Shown: in pieces, positions 33,628 to 41,331 of the stretch | How positions within the stretch are numbered: the stretch's first letter is position 1 | How the letters are laid out: each line of letters opens with the position of its first letter | NCBI RefSeq assembly: GCF_000430785.1 | Contig: NZ_AUMR01000049.1 | Coordinates: forward strand, 1 to 49,148 | Source: Ectobacillus panaciterrae DSM 19096 | GTDB lineage: Bacteria; Bacillota; Bacilli; Bacillales; Bacillaceae_G | Length of the DNA stretch: 49,148 nucleotides | Reading direction: 5' to 3' | Program-made: the position numbers and the translations under genes | The notes under the pieces: generated by a model | Database searches by the model: none | The model's input: the letters and a program-made list of their open reading frames with translations, nothing else | What the model was told of the DNA's origin: nothing

Positions 33628-34272
33628 ATGGGACTGAGACTCTTTCGGTATTTTCTTTTTTTCTTAGGATTAACTTTCTTCGGACTCGGTAACGCCATTG
33701 CGGTAAAGGTTAAATTTCTGGGCCTGCATCCGTGGGAGGTTCTGAATGTAGCGCTCTATCAACGATTCGGATGGACAATCGGCACATGGAGTGTTGTATG
33801 CGGCTTACTTCTCGTCCTAGTTTCCTTAGCGGTGGACCGAAGATACATTAACATAGGGACATTCTTAAATGCTCTGCTGATTGGTCCTATTATGGACTTT
33901 TTCTTGCGGCTGAACATTCTTCCTCACGCTACTCATTATTTGTGGATAAATCTTCTTATTTTACTTGCTGGAATTACGATTACAGGTATCGGAGGCGGCA
34001 TGTATGTGGCTGCTGGGATTGGTGCAGGACCGCGGGACGGATTCATGCTTTCCATTTCGGATAAGACAAGATTATCTGTAAGTCGCGCTAGAATTATTGT
34101 GGAAAGTGTCGTGTTAGTGATTGGATATTTTCTAGGTGGTCCTGTGTTTATCGTGACATTCCTCTATACGTTTATTCAAAGTCCTATATTTCAGCAGTCA
34201 TTGAAGATGGTTCGAGCGTTTCTAGATGCCCAGGAGAGAAAACAGAAGGGACAAATAAGCACAAGTTTGTAG
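33628..34272 (+). CDS. YczE/YyaS-like integral membrane protein
   Basis: 214 residues, five or six hydrophobic segments (FLFFLGLTFFGLGNAIAVKV; IGTWSVVCGLLLVLVSLAV; LWINLLILLAGITITGIGGG; IIVESVVLVIGYFLGGPVFI). The GLHPWEVLNVALYQRFG segment and the GIGAGPRDGFMLSISDKT loop are hallmarks of the YczE/YyaS/YitT-related family, whose role is unknown though YczE affects surfactin-type production in B. subtilis. The ATG at 33628 follows GAGGTGAG. Monocistronic. Confidence 0.8.
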   Translation: MGLRLFRYFLFFLGLTFFGLGNAIAVKVKFLGLHPWEVLNVALYQRFGWTIGTWSVVCGLLLVLVSLAVDRRYINIGTFLNALLIGPIMDFFLRLNILPHATHYLWINLLILLAGITITGIGGGMYVAAGIGAGPRDGFMLSISDKTRLSVSRARIIVESVVLVIGYFLGGPVFIVTFLYTFIQSPIFQQSLKMVRAFLDAQERKQKGQISTSL

Positions 34273-34281
34273 CTATACAAA

Positions 34282-34311
34282 AACTCCTTCAGCAAGGGAT
34301 CTGAAGGAGTT
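34282..34311 (-). terminator. Terminator beyond dif-like site G
   Basis: AACTCCTTCAG (34282-34292), 8-base loop, CTGAAGGAGTT (34301-34311). The T run (TTTTT) follows on the minus strand, so it serves the LysR transcript after that crosses site G. Confidence 0.75.
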
Positions 34312-34314
34312 GCG

Positions 34315-34342
34315 TGGTCACATAACACAGATTATCGCAAGT
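34315..34342 (-). other. dif-like site G
   Basis: TGGTCACATAA, centre CACAGA, TTATCGCAAGT. 69 bp after the LysR stop codon and 4 bp before the hairpin. Confidence 0.6.
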
Positions 34343-34410
34343 TAGTACATATCCATACTTTTTATAAAATGGTTTAAACATCAAAAAGAGAAAGTTATTA
34401 GAGAATCGAC

Positions 34411-35283
34411 TTACATGATATCCTGCAAGTCTATACTTTCTATAAAATGAACAAATGCTTTGACTATATTTATTTCTAGAGATTCTTCAGAATACAACAT
34501 CCATGTTTTTCGTAATATAGGTTTCCCTTCTGAATTCTTTATCGCGATTTTATGTACAGTTTCTATCTCATCGAGTATCATACTTGGCACAATAGCATAC
34601 CCTAAGCCATTCATAACCATTTCTTTGCAAGTTTCCACCCTATCTACTTCTATACTAGTGCAGGGTGGCTGCGGATAATTTTCTCTCCACCAATTGTCAA
34701 GTAACATCTTTAAAGAATAATCGGTGTAATAATCAATTCTAGGTAAACTAGGGAGCTCTTTTATATTGATTTCTTCTTTCGAAGCGATACATATGTTTTC
34801 TTCCATTAACAAACGCTTTGGTCCTTGCCAAGAGTAATCCCCGCGGATAAAAGCAATATGAATATCTCCATTATAGATGACATTCATGATGTCTTTACTG
34901 AACCCTGTCGTTATTTTAAATTCAACATTCGGATATTGATCTTTAAATAGTTTTAATAAAGCAGGGAGTTTATGCTGAGCAAAAAAGTTAGAAACGGCTA
35001 ATCGTAATGTCCCTGTAACTTTATGATTCATATTGAGTACAGTTTCTTTCATTTGCTGCATTTTTAGCAGCATTTCATCCGCGCATTTTGCTAAGTATTC
35101 CCCCTGAGGAGTAAATTGAACTCCTCTTCTCCCTCTATTTATAATTTTCACCCCAAATTCCTTTTCTATTTGTTGTATACGATTCGTCAATGTAGGTTGA
35201 GATATATATAAACTATCTGCAGCTTTCGTAATATTTTTCTTACTGTAAAGAACTTGTAGCATAATCCAGTCTTTATCTTGCAT
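34411..35283 (-). CDS. LysR-family transcriptional regulator
   Basis: 290 residues. The N-terminal winged helix-turn-helix spans residues 5-65 (LQVLYSKKNITKAADSLYIS, QPTLTNRIQQIEKEFGVKII). The substrate-binding domain starts near 90 (GTLRLAVSNFFAQHKLPALL; PNVEFKITTGFSKDIMNVIY; MVMNGLGYAIVPSMIL). It is divergent from the AbrB-type transporter gene, and the 180-bp shared region is the likely operator. It most likely controls that transporter in response to a small effector not deducible here. CysB/CynR-like relatives share the layout. Confidence 0.92.
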   Translation of the reverse strand: MQDKDWIMLQVLYSKKNITKAADSLYISQPTLTNRIQQIEKEFGVKIINRGRRGVQFTPQGEYLAKCADEMLLKMQQMKETVLNMNHKVTGTLRLAVSNFFAQHKLPALLKLFKDQYPNVEFKITTGFSKDIMNVIYNGDIHIAFIRGDYSWQGPKRLLMEENICIASKEEINIKELPSLPRIDYYTDYSLKMLLDNWWRENYPQPPCTSIEVDRVETCKEMVMNGLGYAIVPSMILDEIETVHKIAIKNSEGKPILRKTWMLYSEESLEINIVKAFVHFIESIDLQDIM

Positions 35284-35465
35284 AGAATCTCTCTCTTTCA
35301 GCCATAGGTTTTTTTGATGGCAAAAATAAAAAAATAAATATTTTACCTATATCTAAAAATATACTACATTAGCTATAAGGATTGAACTTTATTTTGCACT
35401 GTTGATCCTATACCTGAGGCACAGCCCCCTAGAAGTGAAGAACAAAGAGAAAGAAGGCTTTAGAG

Positions 35466-36602
35466 ATGAAAAAAGAGAAAGTATTTTTTCAAAATATAGG
35501 ATTTATTGTACTAAGCGGAATTGGCGGATATATTCTCTCCCTAACAGGTATATCTATTGGATGGATGATCGGATCATTAATAATGAGCGGTTTCCTTTCT
35601 TTTTGGCAGCCTGCTTGGCTAAGAATGAATAAAAATCAAAACGGAATTCAAAAATACTGGCTGTTTATTGGACAATGGACCTTAGGTATTGAATTAGGGC
35701 AAAGAATTAATACCGCTGTTCTGCATACATTTAGAGAACATTGGATGACAATTATTATCATGCTTTTCGTATCTATCCTGCTTTCTTTACTTTCAGGATT
35801 TGCTTTATGGCGCTTTAGTCAAACAGACATGTTAACGAGTTTTATTGGAACAGCCCCTGGCGGACTCTCAGCCATGCCCGGGATTGCACAAGAGGCAGGA
35901 GCTAATACAGCTGTAGTAAGTCTCACTCAAACAATCCGTGTTCTTCTAGTTACAGGGACTATTCCTATTTTTGTCTCTTATTGGAACACGAACAATATGG
36001 GGCATGAGCATGGTACTTCTACTATTCATCCTTCATTTGAAATACATTCTCTTTTATGGACGGGTGTTTTAGTGATAGTGGCATCGGTTGGTTATTTCAT
36101 AGGGAAACATTTAAAATTCCCCTCTCCATGGCTGTTAGGAAGCATGCTAGGTGTTGCCCTTATACAAACAATTGTCGGCTCCTATAAAGAACACGATATG
36201 ATTGCATGGTGGCCACATTGGCTTATCATTTTATCCCAAATTTTGATGGGATCAAGTATTGGATCTCGTTTAAATAAAAAAATGTTTATTGGAGTAAAGC
36301 GAATGTTGGTGGTCAGCTTACTGGGTTCGTTAGCTTTGACTATTTCCATGTTCTTATGTGCATTCTTTGTATCGAAATTAACAGGTATTGCATGGAATAC
36401 CTCCGTCCTAGCATTTGCGCCGGGTGGTATTGCAGAGATGGCGACGACCGCAGCGGTACTTCATGCAGATTCTACATTTGTAGTAGCTGTGCAAGTCCTT
36501 CGAGTCCTCCTAGTCATTATGATGTTACCTCCATTCTTTCGATTGTTAGATCGCCGTATCTCAGAAAATGTTATAAGTATTAATAAAGAAAAATCGATGT
36601 AA
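35466..36602 (+). CDS. AbrB-family membrane transporter (ammonia monooxygenase-like, PF05145)
   Basis: 378 residues, about ten transmembrane segments in two repeats. Each repeat carries the family motif: FIGTAPGGLSAMPGIAQEAG and LAFAPGGIAEMATTAAVLHA, with VSLTQTIRVLLVTGTIPIFV and VAVQVLRVLLVIMMLPPFF as partner helices. Despite the name, this family is unrelated to the AbrB DNA-binding regulator; members are putative transporters, often next to LysR regulators as here. The substrate is unknown. The ATG at 35466 is supported by upstream AAAGAAGG, slightly far. Confidence 0.85.
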   Translation: MKKEKVFFQNIGFIVLSGIGGYILSLTGISIGWMIGSLIMSGFLSFWQPAWLRMNKNQNGIQKYWLFIGQWTLGIELGQRINTAVLHTFREHWMTIIIMLFVSILLSLLSGFALWRFSQTDMLTSFIGTAPGGLSAMPGIAQEAGANTAVVSLTQTIRVLLVTGTIPIFVSYWNTNNMGHEHGTSTIHPSFEIHSLLWTGVLVIVASVGYFIGKHLKFPSPWLLGSMLGVALIQTIVGSYKEHDMIAWWPHWLIILSQILMGSSIGSRLNKKMFIGVKRMLVVSLLGSLALTISMFLCAFFVSKLTGIAWNTSVLAFAPGGIAEMATTAAVLHADSTFVVAVQVLRVLLVIMMLPPFFRLLDRRISENVISINKEKSM

Positions 36603-36693
36603 GTCTGCTATGAACGTTACGGTTCTTGCCTAGCGACACAAATATATGAACTTCACCGAAGGGCATGCAAAAGTTATGAGGGGATTGTTCCCC

Positions 36694-36786
36694 TCACTTT
36701 ATGAAATCAATTTCTAATAAATAGTACAGAAGAAATCCACCTAGTAAACATACAATGTAGAACCAAGCTTCTGATTTTGGATTCAT
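36694..36786 (-). CDS. 30-residue single-pass membrane peptide
   Basis: MNPKSEAWFYIVCLLGGFLL and a tail ending FIK. One transmembrane helix. Its ATG overlaps the stop of the thioredoxin-like fragment (TAATG), so it was coupled to that gene. The upstream gene is broken, so expression is doubtful. Function unknown. Confidence 0.4.
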   Translation of the reverse strand: MNPKSEAWFYIVCLLGGFLLYYLLEIDFIK

Positions 36787-36905
36787 TAGGTTAGACCTGC
36801 TTTCTCTAAGATTGCTTCCACTTTACTTTGAACAACTCCAGCAACACGTTCGATTTCTACTCCATTATGATCTAAAAGAATCAACTGAGGTGTTCCCATA
36901 ACATT
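36786..36905 (-). pseudogene. C-terminal fragment of a thioredoxin-like protein
   Basis: On the minus strand NVMGTPQLILLDHNGVEIER, then a GVVQSKVEAILEKAGL end. This is the cis-Pro strand (GTP) and C-terminal helix of a TlpA/thioredoxin-like protein. The CxxC half is absent and replaced by a nucleoside deoxyribosyltransferase-like fragment, so the junction is a deletion or rearrangement scar. Confidence 0.6.
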
Positions 36906-37061
36906 GTATTGAGCATTCCGCCTTTTCCAAGTGTGAAAGCAACATTGATTACTGGAATGTTTAGGGCATAAGCAAGACCAGCTTCTCAAATGGTACCCAT
37001 ATCTTTGCCATTAGTAATTGCTACGACGAACTCTGCTTGTCTAATTCCATTTCCTTCAAAA
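36906..37061 (-). pseudogene. Fragment of a nucleoside 2-deoxyribosyltransferase-like protein
   Basis: FEGNGIRQAEFVVAITNGKD, then MGTI, an in-frame stop in place of a Trp/Cys codon, and EAGLAYALNIPVINVAFTLG. The last segment (x-E-A-G-x-A-Y-A-x-x-x-P-V-I) is the conserved part of PF05014 enzymes. No start codon; upstream is the palindrome at 37075-37123. Confidence 0.6.
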
Positions 37062-37074
37062 GTTTGTCGTCTTA

Positions 37075-37123
37075 CTATATACAAGTGAATAAAAAAAGAC
37101 GTTTTTTATTCACTTGTATATAG
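37075..37123. repeat. Perfect 22-bp palindromic hairpin resembling MITE ends
   Basis: CTATATACAAGTGAATAAAA and two more A at 37075-37096, a 5-base loop, and the exact reverse complement at 37102-37123. The right arm matches the right end of the element at 28695-28869 (TATTCAGTTGTATATAG), so this may be the two terminal repeats of the same family with the interior lost. Confidence 0.6.
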
Positions 37124-37145
37124 CAAGACTGCTTATGTTACGTAT

Positions 37146-37173
37146 TGTTTATATAATATAATTTATCGGCATT
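37146..37173 (-). other. Possible decayed dif-like site
   Basis: TGTTTATATAA, TATAAT, TTATCGGCATT: same order, spacing and orientation as the other sites, but only about 9 and 8-9 matches per 11-base arm. AT-rich, so chance is possible. 82 bp from site H. Confidence 0.25.
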
Positions 37174-37227
37174 AAATCTATCTATACACTAAAAGCTCCC
37201 CCATATTATTCACTGGAGGAGTTGTCG

Positions 37228-37255
37228 TGTTCACATAACCCAGATTAACGGTAGT
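37228..37255 (-). other. dif-like site H
   Basis: TGTTCACATAA, centre CCCAGA, TTAACGGTAGT. 160 bp after the last gene of the homogentisate operon. Confidence 0.55.
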
Positions 37256-37266
37256 TCATCACAACA

Positions 37267-37294
37267 AAAGAGTCAGTTTCGAAACCGACTCTTT
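37267..37294 (-). terminator. Hairpin after the homogentisate operon
   Basis: AAAGAGTCAGTTTC pairs with GAAACCGACTCTTT with one mismatch; continues TTGTTG on the minus strand. Lies 120 bp after the operon's last stop codon. Confidence 0.65.
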
Positions 37295-37414
37295 AATACT
37301 ATCTATACGATATTCTTCGCTACAATTGGTCCGTTCTCTGTAAATGCGTAAGCATATGAGAAATTGGTTTTTTACGAAATAAATCTATGTACGTCTCTCC
37401 TCAAAACGAAATTA

Positions 37415-38038
37415 TTATTTCATCGATGGCTTTTTTCGTTCTAAAATAAACGTATCAGCGACTGCACGGGTATACAATGGACCCGCTAATCGTCCAATCG
37501 GCTGCAGTTTTTCCGTGTCGATTTTCCCGTCATAGTACAATTCATCTTTGACATGGATGTTCACAACCTGCCCAATCACAAGACTGCCCGCACCCGGTTG
37601 ATCGCCAAAGTGCAGAACTTCATGCAGAACGCATTCAAGCTGTACATCGCTTTCCTGTACACGCGGCGGCTTTACAATCCCACTCTCTGCTTTCGTCAAG
37701 CCAACCTCTTCAAACTCATCCACTTCCGAGCTAAACTCAACCGCGCAGTCATTCATTTGGTCCACAATTTTTTCACCGACAATGTTCACGACAAATTCAC
37801 GAGTAGCTTCAATATTGTTTAGTGTATCTTTGCGTGCACCATCCGTCCCTCTTCTCATCGGGGAAAAGCAAATCATCATTGGGTCTGCGCAAATTGCGGT
37901 AAAAAAGCTAAATGGAGCAAGGTTTGCTTGGCCTTCTTTATTGATTGTTGAAACAAAAGCGATCGGACGGGGTTGAATGGCGCCTGTCATCAATTTATAA
38001 GCTTCACTCCAAGGCAATGCATCCGGTTTAATTTTCAT
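37415..38038 (-). CDS. Flavin reductase family protein (FMN-binding)
   Basis: 207 residues. FMN-binding split barrel of the flavin reductase/DIM6-NTAB family: YKLMTGAIQPRPIAFVSTIN (conserved G-x-x-x-P-R-P), then LAPFSFFTAICADPMMICFS and a KDTLNNIEATREFVVNIVGE segment. The role is reduced flavin or direct ring chemistry; in this operon it may serve an aromatic-degradation step, but the partner is unknown. The ATG at 38038 follows AAGGAGAG; an upstream extension to 38170 would overlap hmgA. Last gene of the operon. Confidence 0.85.
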   Translation of the reverse strand: MKIKPDALPWSEAYKLMTGAIQPRPIAFVSTINKEGQANLAPFSFFTAICADPMMICFSPMRRGTDGARKDTLNNIEATREFVVNIVGEKIVDQMNDCAVEFSSEVDEFEEVGLTKAESGIVKPPRVQESDVQLECVLHEVLHFGDQPGAGSLVIGQVVNIHVKDELYYDGKIDTEKLQPIGRLAGPLYTRAVADTFILERKKPSMK

Positions 38039-38084
38039 GGCAGTTCGCTCTCCTTTATCATTTTTAGCCAAGAAGACTCCTTCC

Positions 38085-39242
38085 TCAAATTGTGGACCAA
38101 CTGTACATGTAAGCAGGATCCTCATAGTGATGCGCCTGCTTAACCACACGAAGCGGACGGAACGTATCAATCATAACAGCCAGCTCTTTTGTCTCTTTTT
38201 TGCCGATACTGTTTTCCATTTTACCTGGATGCGGACCGTGCGGCAGACCGCTCGGATGAAGGGTAATCGAGCCTTCTTCAATCCCGCGTCGGCTCATGAA
38301 ATCACCATCAACATAATATAGGACTTCATCACTCTCAACATTGCTGTGCACATAAGGAGCCGGAATCGCTTCTGGATGATAATCGTACAAGCGCGGCACA
38401 AAGGAGCAAATCACATAATTATGCGCTTCAAATGTTTGATGAACTGGTGGTGGCTGATGGATACGCCCGGTAATCGGTTCAAAATCATGAATGCTAAACG
38501 CATACGGGAACAAATAGCCATCCCAGCCTACAGCATCCAGAGGATGAAAATCAAACAGATAGGAAGTCAACATGCCCTGTGCTCGCACACGAACTTCAAA
38601 TTCCCCTTTTTCATCTTTCGGCTCTAACTTTTCCGGTGTTCGAAGGTCGCGTTCACAGTATGGCGAATGCTCAAGGAGCTGGCCGTACTCATTGCGGTAG
38701 CGCTTCGGCGGCATGATTGCGGAGTTCGATTCAACAACAAGAAAGCGTGCTTCGTTCGTCTCCAGGACAACACGGTATGTCGTGCCAATCGGGATGACTA
38801 CATAGTCGCCTGGGTAGAAAGAGAGCTCACCAAAGATGCTTTCGATTTTCCCTTTTCCTTCATGCACGTACAGCATTTCATCGCCTTCTCCGTTACGGTA
38901 AAAATACGACATCTGCTGATTAGGACGAGCAACTCCCATCGCCAAGTCATCATTAGCCATTAAAATGGTTCTCGCTTCGAGAAAATCTCCTCTTGCTTCC
39001 GTATTCCGTGTGCGAAAATGGCGGTGCTTAAGGGCATCCTTCTCCTCGAACTCATAGCGAATATCTTTTATTTTTCTCGCTTCTCTTACTTGCGTTGGCG
39101 GATTGATATGATAAATGAGTGATTGAATGCCGGAAAACCCTTTCGTTCCCATTAATTGTTCGTAATACAACCCGCCGTCTTCTTTGCGAAATTGTGTATG
39201 GCGTTTAGACGGGATCTTCCCCATCTTTACATAATGCGGCAT
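38085..39242 (-). CDS. hmgA: Homogentisate 1,2-dioxygenase
   Basis: 385 residues, two-domain cupin (HgmA family). It opens the homogentisate ring to maleylacetoacetate with Fe(II). Visible: GDEMLYVHEGKGKIESIFGE, then FYPGDYVVIPIGTTYRV, YVHSNVESDEVLYYVDGDFM (His and Glu ligand region) and LHPSGLPHGPHPG (His ligands). It is shorter than human HGD (445) and matches the Bacillus/actinobacterial form. AAAGGGGGAG precedes the ATG. It is between the aminotransferase (16 bases) and the flavin reductase. Confidence 0.92.
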   Translation of the reverse strand: MPHYVKMGKIPSKRHTQFRKEDGGLYYEQLMGTKGFSGIQSLIYHINPPTQVREARKIKDIRYEFEEKDALKHRHFRTRNTEARGDFLEARTILMANDDLAMGVARPNQQMSYFYRNGEGDEMLYVHEGKGKIESIFGELSFYPGDYVVIPIGTTYRVVLETNEARFLVVESNSAIMPPKRYRNEYGQLLEHSPYCERDLRTPEKLEPKDEKGEFEVRVRAQGMLTSYLFDFHPLDAVGWDGYLFPYAFSIHDFEPITGRIHQPPPVHQTFEAHNYVICSFVPRLYDYHPEAIPAPYVHSNVESDEVLYYVDGDFMSRRGIEEGSITLHPSGLPHGPHPGKMENSIGKKETKELAVMIDTFRPLRVVKQAHHYEDPAYMYSWSTI

Positions 39243-39258
39243 GAATGCTCCCCCTTTC

Positions 39259-40362
39259 TTATTGCATCACTTCACGAAGTGCTTGAATGAATTCTTCGTT
39301 TTCTTCCTTTGTTCCGACCGACACACGAATGGTTTCTGGAAGTCCCAGCACGCCCCCTGAGCGGACAATGATTCCTTTATGAAGAAGCGAATGGAACACA
39401 TCGTCCCCTGATCGATTGAGCTTTACCATCACAAAATTCCCCTGCGACGGGAAGCAGCTAAGCCCCATTTTTTCGACTTCTGTCGAAATATACTGACGTC
39501 CTTCATCATTTTCTCGTTTGCACTTCTCAATAAAACCTGAATCCTCTAAAGAAGCCAGCGCAGCAGCTTGTGCCATTCGGTTCGTGTTGAAAGGTTCTTT
39601 CACTTTGATGAGTTCCTGTACAAAGGTCGGATGCATAATGCCGTATCCGATGCGCAAAGCGGCCAAGCCGTATATTTTCGAGAAAGTTCGCAGCACAATC
39701 AGATTCGGATAAGAATGGACAAGCGGTACTGTGTTCAAGTAATCTTCTGTTGTCACATATTCAAAGTACGCTTCGTCAATCACAAGCAGAATATGATCTG
39801 GGACTCGGTCAATAAACGACTTGAGCCCCATCTTGCTGACAATCGTTCCGGTCGGGTTGTTCGGATTGCACACAAAGATCATGCGTGTTTGATCCGTAAT
39901 GGCAGCGAGCATGCCCTCAAGATCATGTACTCCCTCGATAAGCGGCAGAATGACCGGTTCTCCCCCCTCGATTCTCACATTCGTCTCATATCGTGGAAAT
40001 GTAACATCAGCCATGATCGCTTCATCGCCGGGACGAATGTAGCTGCGTGTCAACAAATGAAGAATCTCGTCTGAACCGTTGCCAACGAGGATTTGCTCGG
40101 AGGCGACCTCCAGCTTTTCGGCCAGCTTTTCCGCCAATACGGGGGCCGTTCCCTCCGGGTAAAACGTGATTTTTTCCATTTCCCTCATCAGTGCGTCTTT
40201 TGCTAGCGGAGAATAGCCTAATGGATTTTCATTAGAAGCAAGTTTAATAATCCGGTGAAGGCCAAGCTCCCGCTTTACTTCTTCAATCGGTTTACCTGGT
40301 TTGTAAACACCCAGGTTTTGGAGTTCTTTTCTTGATGTGATCTTATGCCCGAGTACTGCCAT
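39259..40362 (-). CDS. HisC-like PLP aminotransferase, probably tyrosine/phenylalanine aminotransferase
   Basis: 367 residues, fold type I. Motifs: KLASNENPLGYSPLAKDALM, MIFVCNPNNPTGTIVSKMG, VIDEAYFEYV, and the PLP lysine in VLRTFSKIYGLAALRIGYG. Sequence class is histidinol-phosphate aminotransferase, but its place between fumarylacetoacetase and homogentisate dioxygenase, with no his genes, argues that it makes 4-hydroxyphenylpyruvate from tyrosine. HisC enzymes commonly accept aromatic amino acids. GGGGGAAA precedes the ATG. A 12-residue relic of a close copy lies at 43003-43036. Confidence 0.85.
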   Translation of the reverse strand: MAVLGHKITSRKELQNLGVYKPGKPIEEVKRELGLHRIIKLASNENPLGYSPLAKDALMREMEKITFYPEGTAPVLAEKLAEKLEVASEQILVGNGSDEILHLLTRSYIRPGDEAIMADVTFPRYETNVRIEGGEPVILPLIEGVHDLEGMLAAITDQTRMIFVCNPNNPTGTIVSKMGLKSFIDRVPDHILLVIDEAYFEYVTTEDYLNTVPLVHSYPNLIVLRTFSKIYGLAALRIGYGIMHPTFVQELIKVKEPFNTNRMAQAAALASLEDSGFIEKCKRENDEGRQYISTEVEKMGLSCFPSQGNFVMVKLNRSGDDVFHSLLHKGIIVRSGGVLGLPETIRVSVGTKEENEEFIQALREVMQ

Positions 40363-40383
40363 GATTTTTCCCCCATCCTGTTT

Positions 40384-41331
40384 TTATGTAATTTTATTGC
40401 GGAGTGTACCCAATCGTTCGACAGAAAGCTCAACGATGTCCCCCTTTTGCAGCCAGCGATGAATATGTGTGCCTAGTTCAAGGATACATCCTGTTCCTAC
40501 AGTACCTGAACCAATGACGTCGCCGGGATATAGTGTACAATCTTGTGATGCGCGTTCAATCATTTGGGAAAAAGAAAAATATAACGTGTTCATATTTCCT
40601 TGTGACAGCAGGCGGCCGTTCACCGATGCCTTCATTTCAAGGTTGAAATGCTCGCCATTACGGCAATCCTCCAGCTCGTCTTTCGTCACAAGATACGGTC
40701 CCATGGATGTCGCAAAGTCTTTTCCTTTGGCCGGCCCTAAACCCACTTTCACTTCTTCACGCTGAACGTCACGGGCACTCCAATCGTTGAGAACTATAAA
40801 TCCTTCTATATGCTCCAATGCATGTTCGCGAGAGATGTTCTTTCCCTCTTTGCCAATGATACAGGCCACTTCCAACTCATAATCAAGCCATTCGGTGAAG
40901 CTCGGCTTTTCCACCGCTTCATCATGCCCTTTGATCGCACCTGTGTTGGAAAAATAAAAGACCGGGAAGTGATACCACTCTAGCACCAGATCAAGCCCTC
41001 TATTTTTACGTGCGGTTTTCACGTGCTCTTCAAAAGCATAAAAATCGCGGAAACTGGGAGGCCTTGGAATCGGTGCGGCCAACTTGGTGTCAGTAAACAG
41101 TCCCAACGGGCTTACAGCAAAATTGGCTTCTTCTTGAACAGATCGAAGCCAATTCTTCTGCTCCTGGGGAAGCTGCAAATAATCAAGAAGAGAAACGGGA
41201 AGGGACATCATTTCCCCTCTCGTTTCTGCAAGATAACTATACGTCTCTTCCAAGTCATAGATACTATCATTTTGAAGCCAACCAGCCCTTACTGTTTGTT
41301 TATCTGCAACATGGTAACTTACAAGTTTCAT
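40384..41331 (-). CDS. Fumarylacetoacetate hydrolase family protein
   Basis: 315 residues. C-terminal FAH domain from about residue 90: FRDFYAFEEHVKTARKNRGL, then LDYELEVACIIGKEGKNISR (Glu metal ligands), GFIVLNDWSARDVQREEVKV and LYPGDVIGSGTVGTGCILEL. It should cleave fumarylacetoacetate, or possibly maleylacetoacetate directly, to acetoacetate and a C4 acid. The start overlaps the hppD stop (TAATG), and GAGGAAAT lies eight bases upstream. No maleylacetoacetate isomerase gene is in the cluster. Confidence 0.88.
   Translation of the reverse strand: MKLVSYHVADKQTVRAGWLQNDSIYDLEETYSYLAETRGEMMSLPVSLLDYLQLPQEQKNWLRSVQEEANFAVSPLGLFTDTKLAAPIPRPPSFRDFYAFEEHVKTARKNRGLDLVLEWYHFPVFYFSNTGAIKGHDEAVEKPSFTEWLDYELEVACIIGKEGKNISREHALEHIEGFIVLNDWSARDVQREEVKVGLGPAKGKDFATSMGPYLVTKDELEDCRNGEHFNLEMKASVNGRLLSQGNMNTLYFSFSQMIERASQDCTLYPGDVIGSGTVGTGCILELGTHIHRWLQKGDIVELSVERLGTLRNKIT

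Noticed and set aside
38039-38170. N-terminal extension of the flavin reductase
   Set aside because: It would overlap hmgA; the ATG at 38038 has a good ribosome binding site and matches the family start.
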